A stretch of DNA of 34,013 bases from Haplomitrium mnioides (lineage: Eukaryota > Marchantiophyta > Haplomitriopsida > Calobryales), in NCBI GenBank assembly GCA_049999725.1, contig JBNGIS010017710.1, positions 25,355 through 59,367 on the forward strand. The letters are read 5' to 3'. The notes beneath the pieces were generated by a model, which did no database searches, had not been told where the DNA came from, and worked only from the letters and a program-made list of their open reading frames with translations. A program made the position numbers and the translations under genes. Shown here piece after piece: positions 18,538 through 30,659 of this stretch; position 1 is the stretch's first letter, and the number at the start of each line of letters is the position of its first letter.

Positions 18538-21500
18538 TGTCAGCCCCCTGGTCGGAGCCTTAACTCTTTTCCGACAGAGTTTCCCCCGATTAAGGGCTGA
18601 CTTAGTGTTTCGGAACCTTTTATGGGAGGGGCTTCGCACTGAATGGACCCCAACTTCTACTTACCAACTCTGAAAAGCTGCACAACATTCAACAACACCC
18701 AAGCGCACACCTTCAATGCTCACAGATGCAGGTCACACCCCTTCTTCAGGCCTTAACCTCGAAATGTGCCACTTTGAAGACAGGGCAGTTAGAACATGGC
18801 ATCTAACTCTTGGCTGAAATGGTCTCCTGGGTGGCCCTCTCCTGGGAACCTTGAATAATTCTGGTTTGGCTCACAGTCCTAGCCACTAACCCACAATGGC
18901 TTCAACAACCCACTCGCTTATTCACATCCATTTCTTCAAGACATCCACGAATAGGCTGCAATGCTGCTGAACCACTTTGTCATATAATTTTGGAATCCAG
19001 AACTAGACCCAATCACTTTGTTATACAAAAAGGAACCAGGTCCCAGTATCCAATTATCACACTACAATGTGGTTCGTCATGACTTCCTTTGCCTAGAGTG
19101 TCTTCAGGATTGGACCAATGAAATGAAGACCTCCTATAACTAAGAACTTCACAAAGCTACAAACAGAACACAACTCTAACAACACATGTAAAGACAAAGA
19201 CAATGGTACTATCAACAATACAATCCACGATGTCCTGCCAACAATGCAATCCTTTTCCCCTTCTCAAGAACCGATCAATCCTCCTTCAACTCCCATCAGC
19301 CACTCCAGTTCTCCTCCAATCCTTCAACCACCCAACCTTAGTTAGATAGTTTTTCAACTTCCCTCGCGAGAAGCCCTGAATTTATTTCCTCATGCTTGGA
19401 AGAGGATTTCCTTAACTTCCACCTTTGGAAGACAGTCCCCACGACTGCTGGCCACCCACTCCACCTTGAGCTTAGAATGGATATTCTATGCAGCGCGCAG
19501 GCACTGACACAGCCACTCCTCTCTTTGGCTCCACATGAGAATTATGATCAGAAATACCCCCAAGCACCCATAGGATTGATGCTCATGCAAAGACAAAGCT
19601 GAGACAACCCCAAGACCCCCCTTGGTAGCCTCCAATGAATTCAAGCCGACAGACTCCCTTCAAATTCACCTGGCAATCCACCTCCGAATGCTTGGTTCAC
19701 CTGCAACGATGAGTCCATCTGGATTGCCTGAGACTCTAGAGCCTCCACGCTCAATGATTCTCAGCGCCTCTCCAGTCCACCACCACCCCCGCTGGTCTCC
19801 TTGCACGAGTCCACTCCCCACACGTGAATCTTGGCTGAAATCTCTCCTCTCTCCCTTGCTGTCTCTCTCTCTCGAGTTTGGTCTCCCACTCTCAGTTTTG
19901 CATGAACAACCACCCCTTTAATCTAGCAGCGATCCCAACTATACCCCCCATGCAGCGCATGTCACTCCCAACAGTTTCTTGATCAAGAACGCATCTTTCC
20001 TCCTCGCTGGACTTGGCCGTTTTTCCCGTTGGCCTCTATTTCTAGAGAAGCTGACACTTGTCGGTCAGCCCGTGTCTAACGGTATCAGTTGAAGCATTCA
20101 AGATCGGGGGAGGAAGATTTTTGGAGAACTCTTGGCTAAACCTTGCCTTCGATTCGTAGTGCCCTCCCTTGAAGATTTTTGACTAGGATCACCTTGCCAT
20201 TGGACGCATCAGCAATCCCGTAGCAATCTCGATTGGAGTTCTTTGAAGTAACTTGTTGAGCGCGGATCCGCAGCTGGGTCGGAGAGGTTCTTCCTGCAAA
20301 GCGATTCGAAGGAATCCATTTAGAGAAGATTGGGCTGGCAGCAGAAGGATCGCGCGACGCATCTCGCGGTTGCCTCTCGATCATCCTAGATTTTCTCGCT
20401 CCCAGGCTCTCGCGATCGCCCGCGCACCCTTGCAAGCAGCCACGCTTCCGCGAGCGCTCGCAGACCCTCGCAAGCTGCTATGTGTCCAAAAAATCCCTCA
20501 GAACCCTGCCGTCGATTCGCGGAACCCCACAGTCGCCATTCGGAACCCCGCCGTCGCTTCTCGGAATCCTACAAATCGCCACGTGTCCGCAAATCCCTTC
20601 GGAACCCCGCCGTTGCTCCTCAGAACCTCACCGTCACTGCTCGGAATTCCGCCGTTGCTCTTCAGAACTCGCCGTCGCTCTTCGGAACTCCACAGGTTGC
20701 CACGTGTCCGGTCGCCACGTCATCCGATACCGCGCCGTCTGATGCCGCCTCGCAATGGGGTAGGCGAACCGTCGCATTGACCAGATTCCGTAGTTGACCC
20801 GTCGCTGACCCGTAGGAACCCTTGGACCACCGCTCAACGCCATGTCATCCGTCAAAAAATTCACTCGTCGAGTAAGAACGGTACCTTTGGTCGCCGCTTC
20901 GAAACTCGCTCGCCATAAGGCTTCCTTCGCTTAACTCTTTCTTCCGCTTGATATAAGAACTATAGCAGACTCGCCGTAGATCCCCTTCAAACTTTCATCG
21001 CACCCCATCGAACTTTCGTCCTCGCCAATATCGGAACTGCGATAGGTCACCTTTTCAGCTGCTTGTCCATTACTTCTTCTTCTGGCCGGATCGTCGCTTC
21101 ATTGCCTTTTCGCCATTTCCTGATCTTCATGTGGCCATATTGTCGCTAAATCACCTTTTTGCTATCTTGATCTGCCCTTGGCCGGAACTTTGTTTGATCA
21201 CCATTTCGGTTCTCTTCGATCTTGTTGTGGCCGGATCGTCTCTTGATCACCTTTTCGGCACCCCCCGCTCTTCGTCTGGTCAAACCTTCGCTATATCGCC
21301 GATTTGCAGTTCCCTTGTGATAAGAACGATGCGCGCCGCAGATTCCCGTCGAACTTTCAGACCTTACTCTGTCAAACTTTCCCACGCTTTGCCGGATCAG
21401 CGATACATTGTCATTTCGCCCTTCATTCCTTGGTCTCCATTTTGGCTTCCCGTCGGATCCTCGTTAAGTGGTCTCCCCAGTTAGGGAGGCTCATCGGAAC

Positions 21501-22585
21501 CAACTTAACTGGGGCGCCTCAATTAGGGAGGCTGAACCCCATTAAGCTTTGCGGGACCCACCAAGTTTCCGCTGAGGTTCCGCGGCCATCTGGGGACTAC
21601 CACGTGTCCTCGACTCCCGTGGAATGCGTCGGGGCTGCCACGTTTCCGCAACACCCCACAGAGTCCCTCAGATCTGAAAGCAAGATGGATTGCCGCTTCG
21701 CCCTTCTCGGTTAGCCTCGTAGTTGCCTTAAGGAATCCTCCATGCCGCCGAATTAGTGACAAGTCGCCTCTTCGTCTGGTCCTTGCTTCGCTTGTCCATA
21801 TTTTGCCATACTTCAGACCAGTCGAACCCTCCTTTGCGGATCCCTGTTAAGTGGGGAACCCACATAGGGAGGCTGATCGGATCTCACTTAACTGGGGATC
21901 CCCATGTAGGGAGGTTGGATCCCGTCGAACTCTTCGGACCCGCAGGAGCTGCCATATCTTCACATCGCTCCACGGACTCCTCGTGGCTACGGTTGTCGGT
22001 TAACTTCCCGAAGGTCGTTCTTCCTTAGTTCTACCTTATTCTCTTTGATTCAAATTGCACTGCGATTGCCTTGAGCTCTTCTCTCTATCAAGGTGTTGTA
22101 GGCCACGAATGGTCGCGAATTGAGGATGCAGTGGTCCAAACTGTTGGCTCCTCCGTTCTGCATCCCGACTTTCACCCCCTCGCCTTCATCTCCCGTACTC
22201 CTCCCATGGATTCCTCCTCGATTGTGGCTGGCTCCTTTCTTCTAATCTCCCTCTCACATCGGCTTGATTCTTCTTGCTCCCCCTTGTCAGCCCTGCCTCT
22301 GCCTCGTTGCTGCAAGTTCCTTTGATCCCCTTGCTAGCCTTCTTACTTGACTCCTCTGGATTCCACAGGGCTCCCCCTTGCATTTGCATGATCTAGGACA
22401 TTCTTTGGGGAAAGCAGAAAAGAAATGAAGAGAAGGAAGAGAAGAATGGTGCAGGATGGAATAACAACACTAAAACAATAAAATAGAATAAAACACAACA
22501 TGCTAACATAAACTGAAAGAATCAACCAGGCTTGGAAGCTCAGGATTCACAAAAATTGAAAAAACTCATACACACCCGGCTGACA
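18538..22585 (-). repeat. Long terminal repeat, 5' LTR of the element (right)
   Basis: 4048 bp without gaps, starting TGTCAGCC and ending GGCTGACA (exact inverted termini). It matches 8354-12631 throughout. Many of the differences from the partner are C/T or G/A. It gives the gap-free reference for the family's LTR. Confidence 0.93.
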
Positions 22586-22590
22586 TACAC
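22586..22590. repeat. Target-site duplication, right copy (TACAC)
   Basis: Identical to 8349-8353 and directly follows the GGCTGACA terminus. Confidence 0.92.
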
Positions 22591-23440
22591 CATCAGAGGT
22601 TAAAATACACCATAGAGCTCAAACATGATTCAAACAATCTCAAAATGAGAGCTGGAAAAGAACAACCAAGAAACTAATCTAAAAGTACTAGTCTTCATGA
22701 ATTAGCATGAAATTAGAATGAAAAAAAGTAAACGTTCATTATTAGAAATTCAAGAGTGATTCAATGGATCTAATAAATGAGAATGGGAAAAGAAAACACT
22801 GCACTTTTAGAGATTAATATAAAGCTATAATGAAAAAAAATTTAAAGTACACTATTAGAGGTCAAATATAATTCAAGGGATCTAATAATGAAAACAAAAA
22901 ATGAACAACCAAGAGACCAATTCAAAAATACTAGACTTCACAAATTGGCATGAAGCTACGGCAAAAACACATTAAAGTATACCATAGAGGTCAAGCGTGA
23001 TTCAAGGGATCTAAAAATAAGAACCGAAAAAGAAAAATCACGAGACCAATCCAAAAATACTAGACTTCAAGAGTAAGTATGAAGTTACGACAAAAAAAAA
23101 GTTAAAGTACACCTTAGAGGTCAAGCATAATTCAAGGGATCTAAAAATGAGAGCAAAAAAAGAATGACTAAGAGAACAATCCAAAAGAACTAGACTTCAT
23201 GAAGTAGCATGAAGTTATGGCAAAAATACGTTGAAGAACACTATTGAGGTCAAGTGTGAGTGAAGAAATTTGAAAATGATAGCAAAAACAAACAACCAAA
23301 ATACTAATAAAAAATATTAGACTTCAAGAATTAGTATGAAGCTGCAGCAAAAAAAAAAAAGCAAAACTACACCATAAAGGTCAAACATGATTCAAGAGAA
23401 TTAAATAATAAGAACGGAAAAAAAACAAGCAAGAGACCAA
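22586..23440. repeat. About 130-bp tandem array, right part
   Basis: The GATTCAA landmark (or its variants) falls at 22627, 22758, 22870, 22999, 23129, 23259 and 23389, a spacing of 130 with one shorter unit. If the LTR element and one TACAC are removed, the spacing across the insertion is about 127, so the element landed inside one monomer. The array ends directly against copy 3 of the methyltransferase family. Confidence 0.88.
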
Positions 23441-23445
23441 TCCAA

Positions 23446-23838
23446 GTTTTCCATCTCTATCAAACTTTTGAAAGTCAAGCAAGACGTACATATTCAACAA
23501 CTTGTGCTGCATCCAAGTGCAACTTTGCTTACTGTGGCAGCAACAAGTGGATCATTTGTTGCCAGAAAAAGAAAGGAGGTGGAGCCAACCAAGGCTCTAA
23601 AAAAGAAGAAGTAGTCCCTACCAAAGAAGAAGTCTGTGCCCCCACCACATGTTGAGAAGGAGCTGGCCCGGTCCCCCATCTCCAACCAATTCATCTTTGG
23701 TAGCCCCGTCATCTTCAACTCCCAGCAACTTAGAGGAGGAAGTAGAGCCACAGCCTGTGCAAGCTCCAACCTCAAGATCAAAAAGGCAATCGCACAAGGG
23801 GCTACGAACCTTTCAAGAATGAGCATTGTCTCCAATTT
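23446..23838 (+). pseudogene. N-terminal fragment of ParB-methyltransferase gene, copy 3
   Basis: It matches copy 2 (about 5245-5620) at DNA and protein level: HIQQLVLHPSAT, ARKRKEVEPTKALKKKK, PKKKS and SKRQSHKGL. Only the nuclear-targeting tail is present, and the ParB and methyltransferase parts are absent. Breaks: TAG at 23612-23614 within the lysine cluster, a frameshift before the SKRQSHKG segment and TGA near 23820. The left edge abuts the 130-bp array and the right edge abuts the copia remnant, so both ends are truncated. Confidence 0.75.
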
Positions 23839-23989
23839 CAGATTCTGTCCCAGATGTAGGGTGCCTAATAGGTCACTTGTGTACTCCACCAATTATCTCC
23901 TTTCCTTTGGAGATTGCAAACTGCTCCTTTGCCAATTGCAAGTGACTTGCTTGTTAGGTCCTCTAACAATCATCAAACATTACTTCTTG

Positions 23990-24500
23990 ACCCTTGATTA
24001 TTTGCTTTGTCTCACAATAGAATAGCATGTACCCCTTTCCAATATCTCAAAAACACACACTTGATGGTTTTTAGATGCAACTTCCCTCTCAGTTCCAGAG
24101 GTACTAATACATATGGCCAAAAATTCTGAGATGTGAAACATTAGGCTTCTTACCTGACCACGCTTCCTCTAGTGTTATATTGCTCACAGCCTTGGTGCAC
24201 CGATTTCTAAGGGAGACTGCTGTGTGCATAGCCTTAGCCTAGAAAATCTTTTGGATGTATCGCATAGAAAATGCTTACTGCACTGTCGATGATTGTCCTA
24301 TACATCCTTCCTGCCACACCATTTTGTGATGGAGAATCCCTTGTTGTGAGTTGTGCTTGATCCCATGTTTTCTTATATTGACCCATACTCTCTTTGAAAG
24401 CTTACAACTCATTGGACATATACTCCCTTCCCCATCTTCATGGAGTATCTTCATCATAGTTTTCTTTGCTCTTCTTTAGCCCTTACAACTATGAAACTAA
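23990..24500 (-). pseudogene. int: Copia integrase fragment (remnant M)
   Basis: The minus strand shows TTRDSPSQNGVAGRMYRT (about 24345-24290), the copia integrase segment S-P-x-Q-N-G-V-A-x-R around the third catalytic position; the usual E before RMNR is replaced by G here. It is followed by CTKAVSNITLEEAWSGKKP and VSHLRIFGH (about 24205-24110). Several stops and frame changes are present. Confidence 0.8.
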
Positions 24501-24747
24501 GAGAAAAAACAATCACTTTTGGACTTCACATGTACAAATGAATTTTCATATAAAAATTCAATGAAGAAATAATAGTTTTCTTCCCTTCATGCATTAACCA
24601 CTAGTCCAAACTCCCAATGTCTAGACAGTCCAGTCTAGACACCATGCGTTTCTACCTCAAGGTGTTCAAACCTTGAGCTCCAAATGTCTAAGCCTTTCAT
24701 GCCACAATTGGCACACTCTATAGATCCTTGACAGTCCAGTCTAGGAC

Positions 24748-25594
24748 TCATGTCTTTCTATCTCTAACATACTCTATGAAGTCATCTGACTCCTTGATAA
24801 CAATATTGACCTGTCTCTTTGATTGATTTTCCTTGCCACCTTTTGCTGGTGTCTTCTCTTGATCCTTGTTTTTCTTGGGACAGTTTCTTGCATAGTGGCG
24901 AGGCTTGTAACAATGAAAACAATTTCTATTTGATGAGTTACCCCTCTTTTGGGACTTCCCACCTTGGAACTTCTTTGCCTCCTTGCCTCCTATAAACAAG
25001 GCAGAACTCTATTCAGTTCCATCTAGACGCTCTTTCCTCCTAGTTTCTTCAGCCAAGAGTCTAGTACTTGCTTCATCCAAAGTCAGGGTGCTCAGATTGC
25101 TCTCCAATGAGTGCAACAATACATCATACGACTCAGGTAAACTAGAAAATAAGATTTACATAAATGTTTCCTCTCTTCAGACCTGGCTTTATTGATAGCA
25201 ACTGCTCAACTAGGTTTTTCACCTTGGTAGTGTGATCTCCCATGCTATCCTCCTCTCCAAATTTTAGGAACACCAATTTTCTCCACAAGTAAGTGGCATC
25301 AAATACTCCTCCTTGCTCATAAGCCTTCCTAAGGCTATTCCAAACCTCACATGATGTAGTGAAGGTCCTCACTTGGGTAAATTGCTTCTTACCCAAGCTC
25401 AGGCAAATTAAGATCTGAGCATGCCTATCTGACTTGATCCACATTGCAATTTCTTCCTTAGTGGCACTCTTGCCACTAGGCTTAGGAAACTCACCATTCA
25501 CATATCTCCATAATCCTTCCAGCTCAAGGATTAGCTGCATCTTGGCCTTCCGGTCCAGAAAGTCAATTCCTTCAAACCTTTCTATAGAATACAT
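24748..25594 (-). pseudogene. gag: Copia gag with zinc knuckle (remnant M)
   Basis: The upstream frame (25594-25142) is a UBN2/Retrotran_gag_2-type capsid: LEGLWRYVNGE, AWxSLRKAYEQ-like EVWNSLRKAYEQGG and DHTTKVKNLVEQLLSI. A frame change near 25140 leads into 24999-24748. There a CCHC zinc knuckle, CFHCYKPRHYARNC (C-x2-C-x4-H-x4-C, about 24925-24880), sits between lysine-rich stretches, as in nucleocapsid. It is not intact. Confidence 0.88.
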
Positions 25595-25622
25595 ACTGAA
25601 GTTCCTAAGACTTGCATCCCTT

Positions 25623-25646
25623 ATCGTCTATAGGCTCATAACCTAT
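25623..25646 (-). other. Primer-binding site of copia remnant M
   Basis: The minus strand just inside the LTR reads ATAGGTTATGAGCCTATAG, close to the usual copia site complementary to initiator methionine tRNA (TGGTATCAGAGC). Its position directly after the LTR's terminal CCA supports the LTR boundary. Confidence 0.55.
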
Positions 25647-26582
25647 TGGAATGATCAAAAACGGGTTAATGATAATACAACAACAAAAATCCACAATAGT
25701 TGAGAATCGCAAGAGGAAAAACAAAAAAAAAGTTAGTTCCTTTGATGTCCACAAAATATACATGCAGCTACATTTTTGTGAGGACATGAACCCTGCATCC
25801 TTCCTTCAGCTAAAATCCTAAGCTTGTGAGTTTCCTCTTGAAGGCGAAAACCAACCACGTGATGTGCTTCTTAAAGGTGAGCAATGAGCTTCGTGATGTG
25901 ACCTCTTAAGCAAGAAAAATGGCAAGAACTTTGTGAGCTCCTTGGCTTGTAGGAAATGACTTGCTCTTGAGTTGTGATTCTACTTTTGATGAGGAAAACA
26001 ACCTACTTCCTTCAGACGCGATTCTCCTTAGAATGCTTAAAAAGGAGATACAAATGAATGTATTTGAAACTGAGGATGCGATGAGCATACCTCTTGTCAA
26101 TTTATGTACTCCTTACAATGCCATCAATAGGCTGGATTTTTGTGGGTGCCCAGTTCTAAATCTATGGGCTTGGTCAAGTCATATGATGGAATCTAGCACG
26201 TGAAGGAGACTATCGTTCGCGTATGGACAAGAGCAACTCGAACAACTGCATATTTGATTTTACGTGCACTCTTATGACAGTCACTCTTCTTGGTATGAGC
26301 CATCCTATTTCATGCAAGGGACAAAAAATATTTAAATGTCTCTAAGGAGCTTCTTGGTGTTGCCACGTGTCACCACCAAGTAGCTCCATGTGGCACACTT
26401 TGAATTTGCCACATCACCATTTCCTAAAGTGCACCTAAACTAGCTAGAATCCTAAACTAGTAAAACAAAACACTTACATGGACACACTTCACAAAGGAAG
26501 TATGTTGTAGGAATTCTTGAGTAGGATCAAGCAATTCGTTTGATCCACCAACATCAAAATTGTGAGCTACCAATTTCCAACA
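25647..26582 (-). repeat. Copia LTR A (5' LTR of remnant M)
   Basis: On the minus strand it starts TGTTGGAAATTGGTAGCTC, a common copia LTR start, and ends ATCATTCCA. Both ends and the segments 26075-26240 and 26340-26582 match LTR B (26849-28678). The middle parts are more diverged. Confidence 0.8.
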
Positions 26583-26848
26583 AAAAGAACTTGTCACATT
26601 TAATGATGATGTAAGTGATAAAACATGGGAGACTATAATGGTAGAAGAGATGGAATGCTGGTCATAAAAACCAAACATGGGAGTTGGATGCATTACTGAA
26701 GGAGAAGAAAGCCATTATATGCAAGTGGGTCTATAAGCTAAAGAGATATAAAGCTGGGAGCATAAGTAGATTCAAAGCAAGGTTAGTGGCCAAAGGATAT
26801 GCACAAACCCAAGGCATAGATTATGAAGAAACATTCAGTCTGATATAT
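26583..26848 (+). pseudogene. pol: Copia reverse transcriptase, N-terminal piece (remnant P)
   Basis: The plus strand encodes [33 protein letters not shown] and [20 protein letters not shown], the well-known start of the copia reverse transcriptase (RVT_2). It stops at ETFS, where LTR B begins. The missing continuation appears at 28679, so the two pieces once formed one gene. Confidence 0.9.
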
Positions 26849-28007
26849 TGGACTCACCAAAAACTAATTGATGATAATACAGTAGCAAAAATCCACAGTA
26901 GGTGAGAATCGTAAGGAAGAGGAAGTAAAAATGTCCGCTCCACAGAAGAGGCTGTACGACAACAGATTCGCAAGGGCAGGGTCACAACATTCTTTCTTCA
27001 GTGATAGCAAAATTGCAAGGGCGGAATCGCAATGCTCTTTTCTACTCAATAGCAAACTCACTACCTTGTTCTTAAACCCAAAATGCAACATAATCATGGT
27101 TTCCTTCATATGGCTGAAAACACAGCAATATCGGAACCTTGCCTTCTACAACAGAAAAAAAAAAAAAACAGTTGTGACCTCCTTTCAGACACCAAAACAA
27201 GATTCTACTTATGAGGTAAGACACAAAAGTGAAATTTGTTTGCAAATAAGGATGCGATGAGCATAGGCTCTCTTGATTAGTACAACCTTTATAATGCCAA
27301 CAATGGACTGGATTTCTGTGGGCATCCAGCTCTTAATCTATAGGCTTGAATGAGTCATACAATGGATTCCAACAGGTGAAGGAGACCATCTCTTGCATAT
27401 GGACAAGAGCAGCTCCATCATAAAAAATGATTGAACGATTCACCCATGAAGGACTGAAATGTAACTTCAAAGCTGGGTCATTGCTTTTATGGAGTAGTTA
27501 GAAATCGATTTTATCTTAACTTGTGTTTTGAGAAATTGATAGAGTAATCCCATTGCATTAGAATCACAAGTAGAGGGAGCAATGTTTTCACAAAAAATGC
27601 TTCGTCAATGGAGTTGCAAGATACCTGCAACCTCCTTCTGAAGGCGATTCTTTGCAATAGAAGAAATAAATGAAGACTTCCATATATCTTCATAATTAAG
27701 AAAAAACAAGGCTTGTTGTGTTTGCGCAATAGCAAAAAACGGGCATGCACCCTCTCTATGTCTTTGCGATGGCATAAATGGGGCCTCCTTTGTTTGCTCA
27801 ATGGCAAAAAACAACCGTGCGCCCTCCCTCTTCTTTGCAATAGTAGAAACAAACATGTGTGCATATGTGCTTATGCGATAGCAGGAAAACGATCGCCTTG
27901 AAAAGCTTGATGCCATGTCCTATGAAAATACATACACGAGAAGGAGAAGTCCCCTCAATAATTACAAAGCTCTAATGAGTGCACATTTTCTTCCTTGCCA
28001 AATGTTA

Positions 28008-28011
<4 letters not shown>

Positions 28012-28075
<64 letters not shown>
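28012..28075. repeat. (TC)32 microsatellite
   Basis: An uninterrupted 64-bp TC run inside LTR C. The matching place in LTR D has only a short GAGAGAGA-type run near 31667, so the expansion is specific to this copy. Confidence 0.95.
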
Positions 28076-28078
<3 letters not shown>

Positions 28079-28171
28079 ACGCTAAAAAACAAGTTTGTCT
28101 AAATGCCTCTGTGATTGACACGTGACAGTATTCTTAACTAATCATAACTAACTATCTAGCTAGTTAGGCTA

Positions 28172-28259
28172 TCTATGACTAATAATATGTTACTCCATGA
28201 CTATTTATGAGAGAATCTATGACTAATAATATGTTACTCCATGACTATTTATGAGAGAA
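28172..28259. repeat. Perfect 44-bp tandem duplication in LTR C
   Basis: Units 28172-28215 and 28216-28259 are identical and begin TCTATGACTAATAATATG. LTR D has a single equivalent region. The lack of differences implies a recent duplication in an otherwise old LTR. Confidence 0.9.
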
Positions 28260-28678
28260 AATCCTTCTAAGCATTGAGCCTTAGGAAAGACTACATCTGG
28301 ATCCTATTCAGGATCCATCCTTCCACTCAAGCAATGGTTCTCAATACTCTACCAACTATATATTCGCGTTTACATGTGACTTTTCTTTGTATGCTTATGT
28401 AGACGATTGCATGAGCATGGTCGTCTCTGCCTCCTAAGACCAAGGATCCATTTTACTTAGAAACCTTCTGGTGTTGCCACATGGCACCTCTAGATACCTC
28501 CTTATGGAAAACCTGAAGTTGCCACGTCACCACCTCCAAAAGTGCCTCTAAACTAGCAAAACAAAACACTTAGAGGGACACACTTTACAAAGGAAGCATG
28601 TTGCAAGAATTCATGAGTAAGATCAGGCAATTCCTCCAATCCACCAACAACAAAATTGTGAGCTACCAATTTCCAACA

Positions 28679-29944
28679 CGATGGCAAGAATGACAAGCAG
28701 TCATTGCATTGGCTGCAGCAAAAAAATGGTCCTTATACCAAATAAATGTAAAAAATGCGCTTTTGCATGGAGAATTAGAAGAAGAGGTTTATATGATGTG
28801 CATAGCCATTAGGGCTTGTTGATTTGGAGAATTTAAGTCATGTGTGCTAGTTGAAGAAGGCATTGTGGTTAAAGCAAGTGCCTCATGCATGGTCCACAAG
28901 ATAGGTGAATATGTTGTGGCAGTGGGATTCAAAGTATATGATGCAGATTACTCATTGTACATCAAGAAAATAGAGAAAGGTACCGTGCTTGTACTCATTT
29001 ATGTAGATGATCTCATTATGATTGAAGATAGTATGCAAGATATAACAGAGGTAAACTATTACTGCAACAAAAGTTTGATATAAAGGACTGAGATATTTTT
29101 TTGGCATTGAAGTGACTAAAACAGTAAAGGGAATTCGGATGGTACAAAGGCAGTATACATTGGACATGTTGTCTAAATATGGGATGATAGGTTGCAAACC
29201 AATTGCAACTCCTTTGGATCAGAATTCTAAGCTGAGTAATCAAGGACATTTGGTTGAAATTCCCACCAGTTATATACAAATGGTAGGGAGTCTGTTTTAT
29301 CTCACCATCACAAGACCATACCTGAGTTATGTTGTAGGTTTGGTAAGTCAATTTATGCAAAGTCCACAAAAGCCACATCTGGATGTAGTACATCAAATTC
29401 TTTGATATGTGAAGTCAACATTACAGTATGGGCTACTTTATGAGAGTGGTAAGAAGTTTCATATTTCTGGTTTTACATATGTAGATTGGGCAGGCACTTC
29501 AAGTGATCAGAGGTCAACAAGTGGGTTTGTATTTTCATTTGGTAGCACTAGGATAGCATGAAGCAGCAAGAAACAACCAACAATTGTGCTCTCAAGCACA
29601 AAGGCTGAGTATAGAGGTGCAGGCATGGCTACTTGTGAGGTGGCATGGCTACTCAAACTTTTGCATGATTCTAGAGCTAGTGCAAACAGAGACTAGTGGA
29701 TGTTTATTGTGATAATATAAGTAGCATCCAGCTGGCCAACAATCCATTTTTTCATGCACGCTCAAAACATATTGAGGTGCACTATCACTATGTGATGGAG
29801 AAAGGTTTGGCAAGGATGATTGGTTTGAAGTATATCAATTGAGGATCATGTGGCTGATATTTTCACTAAGTCATTGGGCACAAAGAAGCTGCATAAATTC
29901 ATAGATCAACTTGGAGTACATGCATTGAGCTCAAGAGGGAGTAT
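28679..29944 (+). pseudogene. pol: Copia reverse transcriptase C-terminal piece and RNase H (remnant P)
   Basis: It continues the reverse transcriptase of 26583-26848: [20 protein letters not shown] and [12 protein letters not shown], then the catalytic YVDD at 29000-29011 and TRPYLSYVVG near 29310. RNase H follows, with TYVDWAG, STSGFVF, LSSTKAEY, CDNISS and HARSKHIEVHYH. It ends with VADIFTKSLG and a purine-rich tract (AAGAGGGAGTAT) against the LTR at 29945. Breaks include TGA at about 29403, TGA near 29560, a TAG near 29695 and several frameshifts; the first ~80 residues after LTR B are partly lost. Confidence 0.88.
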
Positions 29945-30264
29945 TGAGATTTTAAACTCTGTCACTCATCCTACAATTGTTATACTAGGGTGATCTAGTA
30001 TTCTGTTTATGTGGCTGATGTTATACCCGCATATATAGTGTATGTATGTATGTATGTAGTATAGGTATTTTAGTTTGTGTGGCTAAGGAGATTTGCCTTG
30101 TGTGTATATAAATGAGTGAGAGATCACTCGTTTTAATCTCTCACTTGTTGTAGAAATACTTTTTGATATATTAAGTATGTGAGAAGAAGCTGATTGTTCA
30201 GCCTCCAAAATTCTCAGCTATAGTTATTTGTCTCTCTTTGATTTATGAACACTGAGGTACATCA
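29945..30264 (+). repeat. 3' LTR of copia remnant P
   Basis: It starts TGAGATTTTAAAC right after the polypurine tract and ends near ACATCA; the right boundary is approximate because no second copy is in the window. It has a TATA box TATATAAA at 30105-30112 and a short TGTA repeat at 30040-30060. Confidence 0.6.
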
Positions 30265-30659
30265 TTCGCCCCAAGCCATCAATCCAGAACATAAATAGCA
30301 TTATCTACCAGGCAATTCTATGCCAAAGAAACTCCAAAAAGTGTGGTAGCTTGAGACACTATCCTCATTCTGGTTCTACGGAGAGTCTAGAGGGGATTAC
30401 ACTGTGCAACAATGAATCATCCTCTTATGAGACCCATCATCGTCCTCCAGAATTTTCTTCCCCAAAATGTCTGGTTTAGAAAACCTCATTTGGTCCACCT
30501 TTCTTGTCTTGATCTGCTCTGTCATTTTCCTTGAACCAGAGGTCCTTGCCAAGCTTTGAGAATTGATGCGTGTGAAGTTCACCAGCCATAGGTTCTTTCT
30601 TTGGTTTGTTATGCCGAGTGTAACGCTTGATGATTTTTTACTTGTTCTCACCCATGTTA
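30265..30659. other. Unassigned segment between copia remnants
   Basis: A minus-strand frame of 89 codons (30666-30397) is open and lysine-rich but shows no family I recognise. Nothing else is supported here. Confidence 0.35.

Larger units (their letters stand above)
23839..25646 (-). mobile_element. Ty1/copia remnant M (gag plus integrase pieces)
   Basis: From 25646 downwards: primer-binding site, gag (25594-24748), integrase core and integrase C-terminal part. The protease and the first half of integrase are missing or unrecognisable, and reverse transcriptase is absent. The tail at about 24030-23850 (ETKQIIKGQEVMFDD) is the copia segment that follows integrase. It breaks off against copy 3 of the methyltransferase family. 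Its 5' LTR is 25647-26582. Confidence 0.85.
27421..28343 (-). repeat. Solo LTR C nested in LTR B, inverted relative to LTR D
   Basis: The reverse complement matches 31439-32262 over its length, starting with TGAGAACCATTG (against TGAGGAACATAA), through AGGCTCAAT-CTTAGAAGGATT, CTAACTAGCTAGATAGTTAGTT and GCATAACnTTTGG, to ACATTTCAGTC. The right edge is clear at 28343; the left edge is approximate. It contains a TC microsatellite and a 44-bp duplication absent from LTR D. Confidence 0.75.
26849..28678 (-). repeat. Copia LTR B, inserted in remnant P and itself interrupted
   Basis: The termini are TGTTGGAAATTGG (minus start, 28678) and GAGTCCA (minus end, 26849), as in LTR A. Without the nested segment 27421-28343 it would be about 907 bp, close to LTR A (936 bp). 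It splits the reverse transcriptase of remnant P between ETFS and ARMTS. I could not confirm a target duplication at its edges. Confidence 0.75.
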
